Source of the DNA: Achromobacter sp. MYb9
Lineage (GTDB): Bacteria > Pseudomonadota > Gammaproteobacteria > Burkholderiales > Burkholderiaceae_B
NCBI RefSeq assembly: GCF_002975275.1
Contig: NZ_PCOQ01000001.1
Location: forward strand, 558,001 to 622,000
Reading direction: 5' to 3'
Length of the DNA: 64,000 nucleotides
Shown here: one piece after another, positions 16,111 through 25,122 of the stretch
Layout: each line of letters opens with the position of its first letter
Numbering within the stretch: position 1 is the stretch's first letter
The notes under the pieces: generated by a model
Told to the model about the DNA's origin: nothing
Seen by the model: only the letters and a program-made list of their open reading frames with translations
The model's database searches: none
Program-made: the position numbers and the translations under genes

Positions 16111-16569
16111 CTAGTTGGCGAATGCGCTGGGCCACAGGGGAAAAATCAGGCCCAGGCCGCGTATGAACGCAAGGTAGGAGAACGCCACGAGGAACAGGCC
16201 GTTGGCAACGGCGACTTTCCAGTTGAATTCGTGGCTGGCGAGACTGCTGATGAGCACCAGCAGGAAAACTGAAAGGTAAAGCCCCAGGTGTTGAAGCGCG
16301 AAACCGTACAACACCACTGACCCCACCACCAGGAAGAGGATGCGGAAATCGTAACGGCTGATGGTGGTTGTCTGGGCGTTCTTTGCCAGTGCGCTGATCA
16401 GCACGACCGCGCCCATCAGCGCCAGCACGATGCCCAGCCAGAACGGGAAATATCCCGGTCCCATGCGGGCCGCGCTTCCCATGGAATATTCGGTGGCCTG
16501 CGCGGAAAAGGCCCCTCCTAAAGCAATAAACATGGCTCCGGACCAAAAGTCCTGTCTGTTTCTAATCAA
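16111..16569 (-). CDS. tctB: TctB-family tripartite tricarboxylate transporter small permease
   Basis: The 152-residue protein has four predicted membrane helices and the TctB-like start FWSGAMFIALGGAFS with MGPGYFPFWLGIVLALMGAV. It partners TctA in the inner membrane. It is the first gene of a two-gene operon with tctA; the promoter must lie in the 470-base gap upstream. Confidence 0.88.
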   Translation of the reverse strand: MIRNRQDFWSGAMFIALGGAFSAQATEYSMGSAARMGPGYFPFWLGIVLALMGAVVLISALAKNAQTTTISRYDFRILFLVVGSVVLYGFALQHLGLYLSVFLLVLISSLASHEFNWKVAVANGLFLVAFSYLAFIRGLGLIFPLWPSAFAN

Positions 16570-17041
16570 GCTGCGGTCTCCCTAGTCTGACGCGCCGAAC
16601 AATCACTGGAAACAACGGCGCGTGCTTATAGCGACGCCTTTCCGCGCTGAACGAATGACAGGCGGAAAAGCGAAGTGGGAGATGCTAAATCGCATGACGA
16701 CATATCGAATATCCGGAAGAACCATAACTTTTTTCGGGATATCCCTAAGCCAAATAGTGGACAGTTTTTTCTCGATTGGCCGCGATGTCGGCTTTCAAAT
16801 ACCCTTCAACTTCCTTTCAACGCAGGCACCATGCGGATGTTCGCGATGGCAAAAAAAGTTCCAGGGGTGGCGCAGAAATTTTTCTGCCGCGCATGCGCCA
16901 CACAAATTTTTTTCGACGACAGCCAACGGAAACGGGCAGCCCAAAGTGAAAACGCCCGCAAGATGCGGGCGTTCGGGATCAAGGTACGGTTGCGGTCAAG
17001 TCGGCATCAAGCCTCTGCTGCCGATGCCGCTGGCGCGGCCG
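16570..17041. other. 472-base intergenic region upstream of tctB
   Basis: No convincing gene is present. It holds the ilvA-side terminator (16945-16973) and presumably the tctBA promoter on the minus strand. Part of it (about 16720-16800) is much more AT-rich than the neighbours, and there is an inverted repeat GCAGAAA-TT-TTTCTGC at 16872-16887 that could be an operator. Short open frames here have no family features. Confidence 0.6.
16945..16973 (-). terminator. Rho-independent terminator after the threonine ammonia-lyase gene
   Basis: Read on the minus strand, a nine-pair stem AACGCCCGC/GCGGGCGTT with a five-base loop is followed by TTTTC. It lies about 70 bases after the lyase stop codon. 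Confidence 0.8.
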
Positions 17042-18259
17042 TCAATGGTCGTGGTTGCTGGCCGCGAAGCCCGCAGCGTTCAGGATGTCGATCACTTCCA
17101 GGATGTGCTCCGGCCCGCGCGTCTGCAAGACGAAGTCCACCTCGACGTTGCGCACCGGCAATGACGTGAAGGCACGCTGGTGATGCACTTCGGTGATGTT
17201 GGCCTGCGCATCGGCGATCAACTTGGTGGCGTGGGCCAATGCGCCCGGCAGGTCGCGCAAGTCCACGCGGATGCGGGCCAGGCGCCCGGCGCGCACCATG
17301 CCGCGTTCGATCAGTTCGCCCAGCATCAGCGGATCGATGTTGCCGCCCGTCAGCACCAGTCCGATGCGCTTGCCCTTGAAGCGGTCGCTGCCCGCCTCCT
17401 GCGCGCGCAGCAGCGCGGCCAGGCCAGCCGCGCCCGCGCCTTCCACCACGGTCTTCTCGATTTCCAGCAGCACGACGATGGCGTGCTCGATATCGCTTTC
17501 ACTGACCAGTTCGATCTGATCGACCAACCGGCTGACGATCGGCTGGGTCAGCGCGCCCGGCGACTTCACGGCGATGCCTTCGGCAATGGTGTACAGACCC
17601 TGCGGCATGGATACGCCCTTGACGGCGGCGTACATCGACGGAAAGCGTTCGGTCTGCACGCCCACGATCTCGATACCGGGCTTCAAGGCCTTGGCGGCCG
17701 TGGCGACGCCCGAGATCAGGCCACCACCGCCGATGGCGATCACCAGCGTGTCCAATTGGGGCTGGTCTTCCAACATTTCCAGCGCAACCGTGCCTTGTCC
17801 CGAAATGACGGCTTCATCGTCATAGGGGTGGATCATGATCAGGCCGCGCGCTTGCGCCAGCTCGTAGCCATGGGCCTTGGCATCGTCGAAGGTATCGCCA
17901 GCCAGCACGACCTCGGCGCCAAAGCGCCGGGTGTTGGCCACTTTGACCGTGGGGGTGAAACGCGGCATCACGATCACGGCCGGCACGCCCATGCGCTGCG
18001 CATGGTAGGCCACGCCCTGGGCATGGTTGCCGGCCGACACGGCGATCACGCCCTTGGCACGCTCGTCATCCGACAGGGTCAGCATGCGGTTCAACGCGCC
18101 GCGTTCCTTGAACGACGCGGTGAATTGCAGGTTCTCGAACTTCAGCCAGATCTCGGCGCCGAAGATGTCGGACAGCGTGCGCGACAGGGTAAAGGGGGTC
18201 TTCAGCACCTGGCCGCGCAAGTTTTCGCGGGCGGTCTGGATAGAGGCGATATCGATCAC
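17042..18259 (-). CDS. ilvA: threonine ammonia-lyase (PLP-dependent) with one ACT domain
   Basis: The 405-residue fold-type II PLP enzyme converts threonine to 2-oxobutyrate and ammonia, the first step towards isoleucine. The PLP lysine is Lys51 in FTASFKERGA, the phosphate loop is IAIGGGGLISG, and NHAQGVAYHAQ is also present. The C-terminus (about 330-400) is a single ACT domain, so the protein is shorter than the roughly 510-residue two-ACT IlvA of enteric bacteria and closer to TdcB-like forms. Biosynthetic versus catabolic role cannot be decided from sequence alone. It lies 15 bases after a lipoprotein gene. Confidence 0.88.
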   Translation of the reverse strand: MIDIASIQTARENLRGQVLKTPFTLSRTLSDIFGAEIWLKFENLQFTASFKERGALNRMLTLSDDERAKGVIAVSAGNHAQGVAYHAQRMGVPAVIVMPRFTPTVKVANTRRFGAEVVLAGDTFDDAKAHGYELAQARGLIMIHPYDDEAVISGQGTVALEMLEDQPQLDTLVIAIGGGGLISGVATAAKALKPGIEIVGVQTERFPSMYAAVKGVSMPQGLYTIAEGIAVKSPGALTQPIVSRLVDQIELVSESDIEHAIVVLLEIEKTVVEGAGAAGLAALLRAQEAGSDRFKGKRIGLVLTGGNIDPLMLGELIERGMVRAGRLARIRVDLRDLPGALAHATKLIADAQANITEVHHQRAFTSLPVRNVEVDFVLQTRGPEHILEVIDILNAAGFAASNHDH

Positions 18260-18274
18260 GATGGGTAGATCCTG

Positions 18275-19000
18275 TTAGCGCACGGGCAGGAAATTGAATA
18301 GCAGCAGGCCCTGCGCGTAGTTGATTCCGATGCGCCGCGAATTCTCGCCCAGCAAGTTGGCGATCAAGTCCAGCCGGCCGATGATGGCGCCGAACTCGCG
18401 CTCGAAGCTCAGGTTCGTGGCGTTGGGGGACATTTCATTGGCCAGCAATAGCAGCTCGCCTTGATTGTTGCGGCGCGATGCCAGCAACCAGGCGGCGGCC
18501 TCGACATTCCGTGCGGCATTGTAGACGCGCTGGCCGTCCAGCGCGTCGGTGGCGTACAGCCGGGTCTTGCCGTTGTGGGCCGCGATGATGGTGTCGGCCA
18601 TGCCGTAGATGAAGGCGCCGACGCGGTCGCCGGTGTAGTTGGGGTCAAGGGAGACGGCCAGGATCTGGATGTCGCGCAGGCCGGCAAGATCGCCGGGCGG
18701 AATGCGGACTTCAATCGCGTGCTTGACCCGGTTGACGGCCTCTTTCTGGTCCGCCACGCCGGTCTTGCGCCATTCGCGGGGATTGCGGCGGTAGAGCTTG
18801 TCCAGCAGCGAATACAGGCTGGACAGGTTGTCGCGTACTTCCAGTGTGACGGTACGGTTGAAGTCGGTCTGGCCGAATTGATCGGCGGACATGCCTTCGC
18901 TGTTGGGTCCGCGCTGGCCCGGCCCCGGACCGCTCATGCAGCCGGCCAGCAGCACGGTAAGCAGCACCGCGGCGGTGGCGCCCCCCGGCCCTCCCGTCAT
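18275..19000 (-). CDS. predicted lipoprotein of unknown function
   Basis: The 241-residue protein has a lipoprotein signal peptide ending in the lipobox LLAGC, with Cys21 as the first mature residue. The mature part is mixed alpha/beta with FGQTDFNRTVTLEVRDNLSS and a helical end GINYAQGLLLFNFLPVR. I do not recognise a characterised family. ATG 19000 gives the lipobox at the right distance; longer in-frame starts give an implausible N-terminus. It precedes ilvA on the same strand and may be co-transcribed with it. Confidence 0.8.
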   Translation of the reverse strand: MTGGPGGATAAVLLTVLLAGCMSGPGPGQRGPNSEGMSADQFGQTDFNRTVTLEVRDNLSSLYSLLDKLYRRNPREWRKTGVADQKEAVNRVKHAIEVRIPPGDLAGLRDIQILAVSLDPNYTGDRVGAFIYGMADTIIAAHNGKTRLYATDALDGQRVYNAARNVEAAAWLLASRRNNQGELLLLANEMSPNATNLSFEREFGAIIGRLDLIANLLGENSRRIGINYAQGLLLFNFLPVR

Positions 19001-19130
19001 ACTAGGCTCATCCGATTCCCCCTTTCTCGCGCAAGACTTTACAGCAAGGTCGGCGAAGTTGGGAGACGTCGGCGGGTTGAAGTCGCAAGAAGATGAATCA
19101 GCGGCGGGCCCGGATTTTTGTGTGGTGCAA

Positions 19131-19157
19131 TAAAAAAACGGCGCCTTGCGGCGCCGT
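19131..19157 (-). terminator. Rho-independent terminator after pnp
   Basis: On the minus strand an eight-pair stem ACGGCGCC/GGCGCCGT with a four-base loop is followed by seven T residues, 25 bases after the pnp stop. Confidence 0.9.
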
Positions 19158-19181
19158 TCTTCGTTCAATCAGCCTGCCAGC

Positions 19182-21344
19182 TTATTCAGCTTGCGGTTCC
19201 GACTGAGGGGCGGCTTCCGGCGCGGCAGCGGGCTGCTGCGCTTCGATGCCACCGATTGCCTTGATGGACAGGCGCAGGCGGCCCTTGTCGTCGGCCTCGA
19301 TGACCTTGACGCGGACTTGCTGGCCGACCTTCAGCACATCGTTGATGTTCGCGATGCGATAGTTGGCGATTTCCGAGATGTGCAGCAGGCCATCACGGCC
19401 CGGCAGCACTTGCACGATGGCGCCGAAGTCCAGCAGGCGCAGGACCGAGCCTTCGTAGATCTGGCCCACTTCGACGTCAGCCGTCAGTTCGACGATGCGG
19501 CGCTGGGCTTCTTTGGCCTGCCCTTCGTCGACGCTGGCGATCACGATCGTGCCGTCGTCGGAGATGTCGATCTGCGTGCCGGTTTCTTCGGTCAGCGCGC
19601 GGATGGTGGCGCCGCCCTTGCCGATCACGTCACGGATCTTCTCGGGGTTGATCTTGATGGTCAGCATGCGCGGAGCGAAAGCCGAGAGCTCGCCGCGCGA
19701 ACCGTCCAGCGCTTCCTTCATCTTGGTCAGGATGTGCAGGCGGCCTTCGCGGGCTTGCGCCAGCGCCACTTGCATGATTTCCTTCGTGATGCCCTGGATC
19801 TTGATGTCCATCTGCAGTGCGGTGACGCCGTTTTCGGTGCCCGCGACCTTGAAGTCCATGTCGCCCAGGTGATCTTCGTCACCCAGAATGTCGGTCAGCA
19901 CGGCGAACTTGCCGCCGTCCAGGATCAGGCCCATGGCCACACCGGCCACGTGATCCTTGACCGGCACGCCGGCGTCCATCATGGCCAGCGAGCCGCCGCA
20001 GACCGAAGCCATCGACGACGAGCCGTTGGACTCGGTGATTTCCGACACGATGCGGATCGTGTACTGGAAGTCTTCCGGTGCCGGCAGCAGCGGGATCAGC
20101 GAGCGCTTGGCCAGACGGCCGTGGCCGATTTCGCGGCGCTTGGGCACACCGATGCGGCCCGTTTCGCCGGTGGCGAACGGAGGCATGTTGTAGTGCATCA
20201 TGAAGCGGTCGCGGTATTCACCCATGAGCGCGTCGATGATCTGTTCGTCTTGCTTGGTGCCCAGCGTGGCAACGACCAGCGCTTGCGTTTCACCACGGGT
20301 GAACAGCGCGCTGCCGTGTGCGCGGGGCAGCACGCCCAGACGCACGCTGATGGGGCGCACGGTGCGGGTGTCGCGACCGTCGATACGCGGTTCGCCGTTC
20401 AGGATCTGACCGCGAACGATGGCCGATTCCAGCGAGAACATGATGTTGTCGACGGTCACGGCGTCGGGCACGGACTCGCCCTTTTCAGCAGCGGCGGCAG
20501 CCAGCTTGGCCGACACCTCGGCCGACACTTCGCGCAGCTTGGCGGTGCGGGCCTGCTTTTCGCGGATCTGGTAGGCGGCGTTCAGGCCGTCCTGGGCAGC
20601 CGAGGTCACGGCGGCGATCAGGGCTTCGTCCTTGGCGGGCGCTTGCCAATCCCAGTCGGGCTTGCCAGCGTCCTTCACCAGTTCGTGAATGGCGTTGATG
20701 ACAGCCTGCATTTGCTCGTGGCCGAAGACCACGCCGCCCAGCATGATTTCTTCGGACAGCTGTTGGGCTTCCGATTCAACCATCAGCACGGCGTTTTCGG
20801 TACCGGCAACCACCAGGTCCAGCTTCGACGACTTCAGTTGCGAAGCGGTCGGGTTCAGGGCGTACTGGCCGTCGATGTAGCCCACGCGCGCGGCGCCGAT
20901 CGGGCCGTTGAACGGGATACCCGAAATGGCCAGCGCGGCCGAAGCGCCGATCATGGCGGCGATGTCGGGATCAATCTCGGGATTGACCGACAGCGTGTGG
21001 ATGACCACCTGGACTTCGTTGTAGAAGTCTTCGGGGAACAGCGGACGCAGCGGACGGTCGATCAGGCGCGAGGTCAGCGTTTCCTTTTCGGACGGCTTGC
21101 CTTCACGCTTGAAGAACCCACCCGGAATACGGCCGGCAGCGTAGGTCTTCTCGATGTAGTCGACGGTCAGCGGGAAAAACGTTTGACCCGGCTTGGCCTT
21201 CTTGGAAGCCACGACAGTGGCCAGGACGACGGTGTCCTCGATCGACACCACAACGGCGCCGGAGGCCTGGCGAGCGATTTCGCCAGTTTCCAGGACGACC
21301 GTATGCTGGCCGTATTGGAACGATTTTGTCACTTTGTTGAACAT
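19182..21344 (-). CDS. pnp: polyribonucleotide nucleotidyltransferase (PNPase)
   Basis: The 720-residue protein has two RNase PH-like domains (about 1-230 and 310-540), a KH domain with [17 protein letters not shown] near 555-575, and a C-terminal S1 domain (about 620-690). It degrades RNA phosphorolytically from the 3' end, alone or in the degradosome. Length and domain order match the family. It follows rpsO on the same strand with a structured spacer, as in many proteobacteria, where PNPase autoregulates through RNase III cleavage of that leader. Confidence 0.98.
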   Translation of the reverse strand: MFNKVTKSFQYGQHTVVLETGEIARQASGAVVVSIEDTVVLATVVASKKAKPGQTFFPLTVDYIEKTYAAGRIPGGFFKREGKPSEKETLTSRLIDRPLRPLFPEDFYNEVQVVIHTLSVNPEIDPDIAAMIGASAALAISGIPFNGPIGAARVGYIDGQYALNPTASQLKSSKLDLVVAGTENAVLMVESEAQQLSEEIMLGGVVFGHEQMQAVINAIHELVKDAGKPDWDWQAPAKDEALIAAVTSAAQDGLNAAYQIREKQARTAKLREVSAEVSAKLAAAAAEKGESVPDAVTVDNIMFSLESAIVRGQILNGEPRIDGRDTRTVRPISVRLGVLPRAHGSALFTRGETQALVVATLGTKQDEQIIDALMGEYRDRFMMHYNMPPFATGETGRIGVPKRREIGHGRLAKRSLIPLLPAPEDFQYTIRIVSEITESNGSSSMASVCGGSLAMMDAGVPVKDHVAGVAMGLILDGGKFAVLTDILGDEDHLGDMDFKVAGTENGVTALQMDIKIQGITKEIMQVALAQAREGRLHILTKMKEALDGSRGELSAFAPRMLTIKINPEKIRDVIGKGGATIRALTEETGTQIDISDDGTIVIASVDEGQAKEAQRRIVELTADVEVGQIYEGSVLRLLDFGAIVQVLPGRDGLLHISEIANYRIANINDVLKVGQQVRVKVIEADDKGRLRLSIKAIGGIEAQQPAAAPEAAPQSEPQAE

Positions 21345-21363
21345 GACGATTATTCCTTACAAA

Positions 21364-21409
21364 TGAAAAACCGTGGCCGTCGCGACAATACGTCGCACCG
21401 ACCACGGTT
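21364..21409 (-). promoter_or_regulatory. structured rpsO-pnp spacer: attenuator-like hairpin
   Basis: On the minus strand AACCGTGG and CCACGGTT form the outer eight pairs of a long hairpin with an inner GCGAC/GTCGC stem, followed by TTTTTC. It would terminate part of the rpsO transcripts and place a long double-stranded region just before pnp, the position where E. coli has its terminator and RNase III site. The regulatory role is inferred from position. Confidence 0.65.
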
Positions 21410-21438
21410 ATTGCGTCATGGGGAGCCAGCCCCGTCGA

Positions 21439-21708
21439 TCACTTACGCAGACCGAGTTTTTCGATCAGAGCGCGGTACGAATCGGGATTGCGGCCCTTGA
21501 GATAGTCGAGCAGCTTGCGGCGACGGCTGACCATACGCAGCAGACCGCGGCGCGAGTGATGGTCCTTCATGTGTTCTTTGAAGTGACCAGTCAGTTCGTT
21601 GATACGGGCGGTGAGCAGAGCCACCTGAACTTCGGGGGAGCCGGTATCGCCTTGAGCGCGTTGGAACTGCGCAACGATATCGGATTTCTTGATGTCAGCT
21701 ACAGACAT
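21439..21708 (-). CDS. rpsO: 30S ribosomal protein S15
   Basis: The 89-residue protein matches the S15 family in length and sequence, with [40 protein letters not shown] and the terminal IEKLGLRK. It binds the central domain of 16S rRNA early in small-subunit assembly. It is first in the rpsO-pnp unit; a TATAAT hexamer about 200 bases upstream suggests a long leader where S15 autoregulation could act. Confidence 0.98.
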   Translation of the reverse strand: MSVADIKKSDIVAQFQRAQGDTGSPEVQVALLTARINELTGHFKEHMKDHHSRRGLLRMVSRRRKLLDYLKGRNPDSYRALIEKLGLRK

Positions 21709-21908
21709 TGATGACCTCTTCGGACATGCGACAGGGCCGAGGTGCCCTGACGTGGTTTGGAAAAAATTTGCGTAAATCCCGGCGATAAGCGTTTTTGCTT
21801 TCTCACTGCTGCTTCAATAGCTGCGAAGTGCCCCTTTGGAGCCCCCCTGCAGCCGGACTGCCGGCGCAAAGCATCTTGCAAAATCAATACACTTGATAAA
21901 GCTCGATG

Positions 21909-21914
21909 ATTATA
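21909..21914 (-). promoter_or_regulatory. candidate -10 element of the rpsO promoter
   Basis: A perfect TATAAT lies on the minus strand in an AT-rich island; no strong -35 hexamer is seen 17 bases upstream. Transcription from here would give a 5' leader of about 190-195 bases before rpsO, the only annotated feature in the 21709-22005 gap. The position fits an S15-controlled leader. Confidence 0.5.
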
Positions 21915-22005
21915 GCTGATTCGCTAGAATTACCCCAGAGACGGTTTCGGCCCCGCCGGCAGAGGCCGGCGGCCGCCCCGTGCGGCGCCCCTGAGGAGCA
22001 AATAT

Positions 22006-22524
22006 ATGTCTAAATATTACAACACAACCCGTATCGCCCTCGCCTCGCTGGCGCTGGCCGGGCTTGCCGCATGCGCCAACCTGGCCCAGGTGCCGCCCGG
22101 CACCCCCTACGCCGAGGTCCTGACGCAATTCGGCCAGCCCAACTTTGAATGCCCGCAGGCGGGCGGCGGGCGCCGTGTGATCTGGACGCAACAGCCCATG
22201 GGCCAGTACGCCTGGGGCACCAATGTCGGCACCGACGGCCGCGTGGGACAAGTGCTGCCCCTGCTGACCGACGCCCATTTCAAAGTGCTGGAGACCGGCG
22301 ACTGGGGCCCCGACCGCGTGCGCTGCGAATTCGGCCCGCCCGCCCGCATCGAAGAAACCGGCCTGGGCGAGAAACGCGAAGTCGTGTGGTCGTACCGCTA
22401 CAAGGAAAACGGCGTCTGGAATTCGCTGATGTACGTTTACATGAGCCGCGACGGCAGCAAGCTGACGCACTTCCACCCCGGCCCCGACCCCATGTACGAC
22501 GACGAAAAATTCATGTGGCGCTGA
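22006..22524 (+). CDS. outer-membrane lipoprotein, BamE/SmpA-like in layout
   Basis: The 172-residue protein has a lipoprotein signal peptide with lipobox LAAC (Cys23). The mature part begins with a PGTPYAEVLTQFGQPNFECP helix-turn typical of BamE/OmlA-like repeats and has a second similar unit with CEFGPPARIEETGLGEKREV and VWSYRYKENGVWNSLMYVYM. The two halves look like a tandem of the same small domain. The precise role is unknown; envelope assembly or stability is a guess from the fold. It is monocistronic, with a GAGGAG ribosome-binding site. Confidence 0.8.
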   Translation: MSKYYNTTRIALASLALAGLAACANLAQVPPGTPYAEVLTQFGQPNFECPQAGGGRRVIWTQQPMGQYAWGTNVGTDGRVGQVLPLLTDAHFKVLETGDWGPDRVRCEFGPPARIEETGLGEKREVVWSYRYKENGVWNSLMYVYMSRDGSKLTHFHPGPDPMYDDEKFMWR

Positions 22525-22540
22525 CGCTGCCCCCAAAAAC

Positions 22541-22570
22541 ACAAAACCCGCCGTTCCCGGCGGGTTTTGT
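22541..22570. terminator. bidirectional terminator between the lipoprotein gene and pssA
   Basis: A 13-pair stem (ACAAAACCCGCCG with CGGCGGGTTTTGT) with loop TTCC, bearing A/T-rich ends on both sides, lies between the converging lipoprotein (plus) and pssA (minus) genes. Confidence 0.88.
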
Positions 22571-22587
22571 CTTGTAGGGCCACGCAA

Positions 22588-23361
22588 TCAGGAAGACTGG
22601 CTCCGGCGTTCTTGCGTCAGGCGGCGCGCCTTGTTCCAGCGCCAGCCCCACATGACCCAGCCCGACAGGCCATACAGCACGAACAGGCCGAATAGCACCA
22701 CCGGGGGATCGCTGGACACGAACACGAACACGGCCACCACCAGCAAGATGCCCCAGAACGGCACGCTGCGGCCCAGGGCGAAGCTCTTGCCGCTGAAAAA
22801 CGGCGCGTTGGACACCATCGTGATGCCGGCGTACATGGTCAGCGTGAACGCCACCCAGGCCATCAGGCTGTCATGGATGGGCAGCTTGTTATCCACGGCA
22901 AGCCAGACGAAACCCGCCACCAGCGCGGCCGCGGCCGGGCTGGGCAAGCCCTGGAAATAGCGTTTGTCGACGACAGCGATGTTGGTATTGAAGCGCGCCA
23001 GGCGCAGCGCGGCCCCGGCCACGTAGACGAAGGCGGCAAGCCAGCCCCAACGGCCCAGGTCGTTCAGGATCCACTCGTACATGACCAGCGCGGGCGCCAC
23101 GCCGAACGACGTCATGTCCGACAGCGAGTCGTATTGTTCGCCGAAGGCCGACTGCGTATTGGTCAGCCGGGCGACGCGGCCGTCCATGCCGTCCAGCACC
23201 ATGGCCACGAAAATGGCGATGGCGGCGACTTCGAAGCGATCGTTCATGGCCTGCACCACGGCATAGAACCCCGCGAACAGTGCCGCGGTGGTGAATGCGT
23301 TGGGAAGCAGGTAGATGCTTCGGTGGCGGTTCTCGGAATCGCGCATGGAAAAATTTGGCAT
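22588..23361 (-). CDS. pssA: CDP-diacylglycerol--serine O-phosphatidyltransferase
   Basis: The 257-residue inner-membrane enzyme has about eight hydrophobic segments and the complete CDP-alcohol phosphotransferase signature in DGRVARLTNTQSAF-G-EQYDSLSD (DG-x2-AR-x8-G-x3-D-x3-D). It makes phosphatidylserine, the precursor of phosphatidylethanolamine, and is the membrane-type PssA rather than the phospholipase-D-like E. coli enzyme. It lies downstream of ilvC on the same strand, as in other Burkholderiales, but a strong terminator separates them, so it probably has its own promoter. Confidence 0.94.
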   Translation of the reverse strand: MPNFSMRDSENRHRSIYLLPNAFTTAALFAGFYAVVQAMNDRFEVAAIAIFVAMVLDGMDGRVARLTNTQSAFGEQYDSLSDMTSFGVAPALVMYEWILNDLGRWGWLAAFVYVAGAALRLARFNTNIAVVDKRYFQGLPSPAAAALVAGFVWLAVDNKLPIHDSLMAWVAFTLTMYAGITMVSNAPFFSGKSFALGRSVPFWGILLVVAVFVFVSSDPPVVLFGLFVLYGLSGWVMWGWRWNKARRLTQERRSQSS

Positions 23362-23454
23362 GGTCTCAATAACTTACAACGGACGGTGAAAGGTTAACCC
23401 ATCTGGCCCCGCTTGCGGGCTACAGCAAGCCGCATGCCTGAGCAATAAGCCAAG

Positions 23455-23488
23455 AAAAAGCGGCATGCCTTCGCAGGCATGCCGCTTT
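23455..23488 (-). terminator. Rho-independent terminator after ilvC
   Basis: A perfect 14-pair stem AAAGCGGCATGCCT/AGGCATGCCGCTTT with loop TCGC or GCGA is followed on the minus strand by TTTTTC, about 40 bases after the ilvC stop. Confidence 0.92.
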
Positions 23489-23527
23489 GAACGCTTACGC
23501 GCGGGGAAACCCGCGCCTGGGCATCGA

Positions 23528-24580
<1,053 letters not shown>

Positions 24581-24620
24581 TTAATTCAGATGTAGGGTGT
24601 GGCGTGGCCTGGAAGGCCGG

Positions 24621-25112
24621 TCAAATCTTCAAAATCCGTTCACCGCGTCCGATGCCGGACACGCCGGTGCGTACGGTTTCAAGGATGGCACTGCGGTCCA
24701 GGGCTTCCAGGAAGGCCTGTACTTTTTCCTGCACCCCGGTCAATTCGATGGTGTAGGACTTGTCGGTCACGTCGATGATGCGGCCGCGGAAGATGTCCGC
24801 CATGCGCTTCATCTCTTCGCGTTCCTTGCCGACGGCGCGCACCTTCACGAGCATCAGCTCGCGCTCGATGTGGGCGCCTTCGGTCAAGTCCACCACCTTG
24901 ACGACATCCACCAGGCGGTTCAGGTGCTTGGTGATCTGTTCGATGACCTCGTCGGAACCGGTGGTCACGATGGTCATGCGCGACAGCGTGGCGTCCTCGG
25001 TGGGCGCCACGGTCAGGGTCTCGATGTTGTAGCCCCGCGCGGAAAACAGCCCCACCACGCGCGACAGCGCGCCGGGTTCGTTTTCGAGGAGGACGGAAAT
25101 CACGTGCTTCAT
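24621..25112 (-). CDS. ilvH: acetolactate synthase small (regulatory) subunit
   Basis: The 163-residue protein starts with an ACT domain (KHVISVLLENEPGALSRVVG, about 2-75) that binds valine for feedback inhibition, and ends with the typical ALS_ss_C domain (EELDRSAILE-like end). It partners IlvI. ATG 25112 follows GGAGGCCACC, ten bases after the ilvI stop, so translation is coupled. Confidence 0.97.
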   Translation of the reverse strand: MKHVISVLLENEPGALSRVVGLFSARGYNIETLTVAPTEDATLSRMTIVTTGSDEVIEQITKHLNRLVDVVKVVDLTEGAHIERELMLVKVRAVGKEREEMKRMADIFRGRIIDVTDKSYTIELTGVQEKVQAFLEALDRSAILETVRTGVSGIGRGERILKI

Positions 25113-25122
25113 GGTGGCCTCC

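Noticed and set aside
19146-21500. A 784-codon open frame antisense to pnp
   Set aside because: Shadow frame of the highly conserved pnp gene in GC-rich DNA; its translation is His/Gln/Arg/Asp-rich with no domain.
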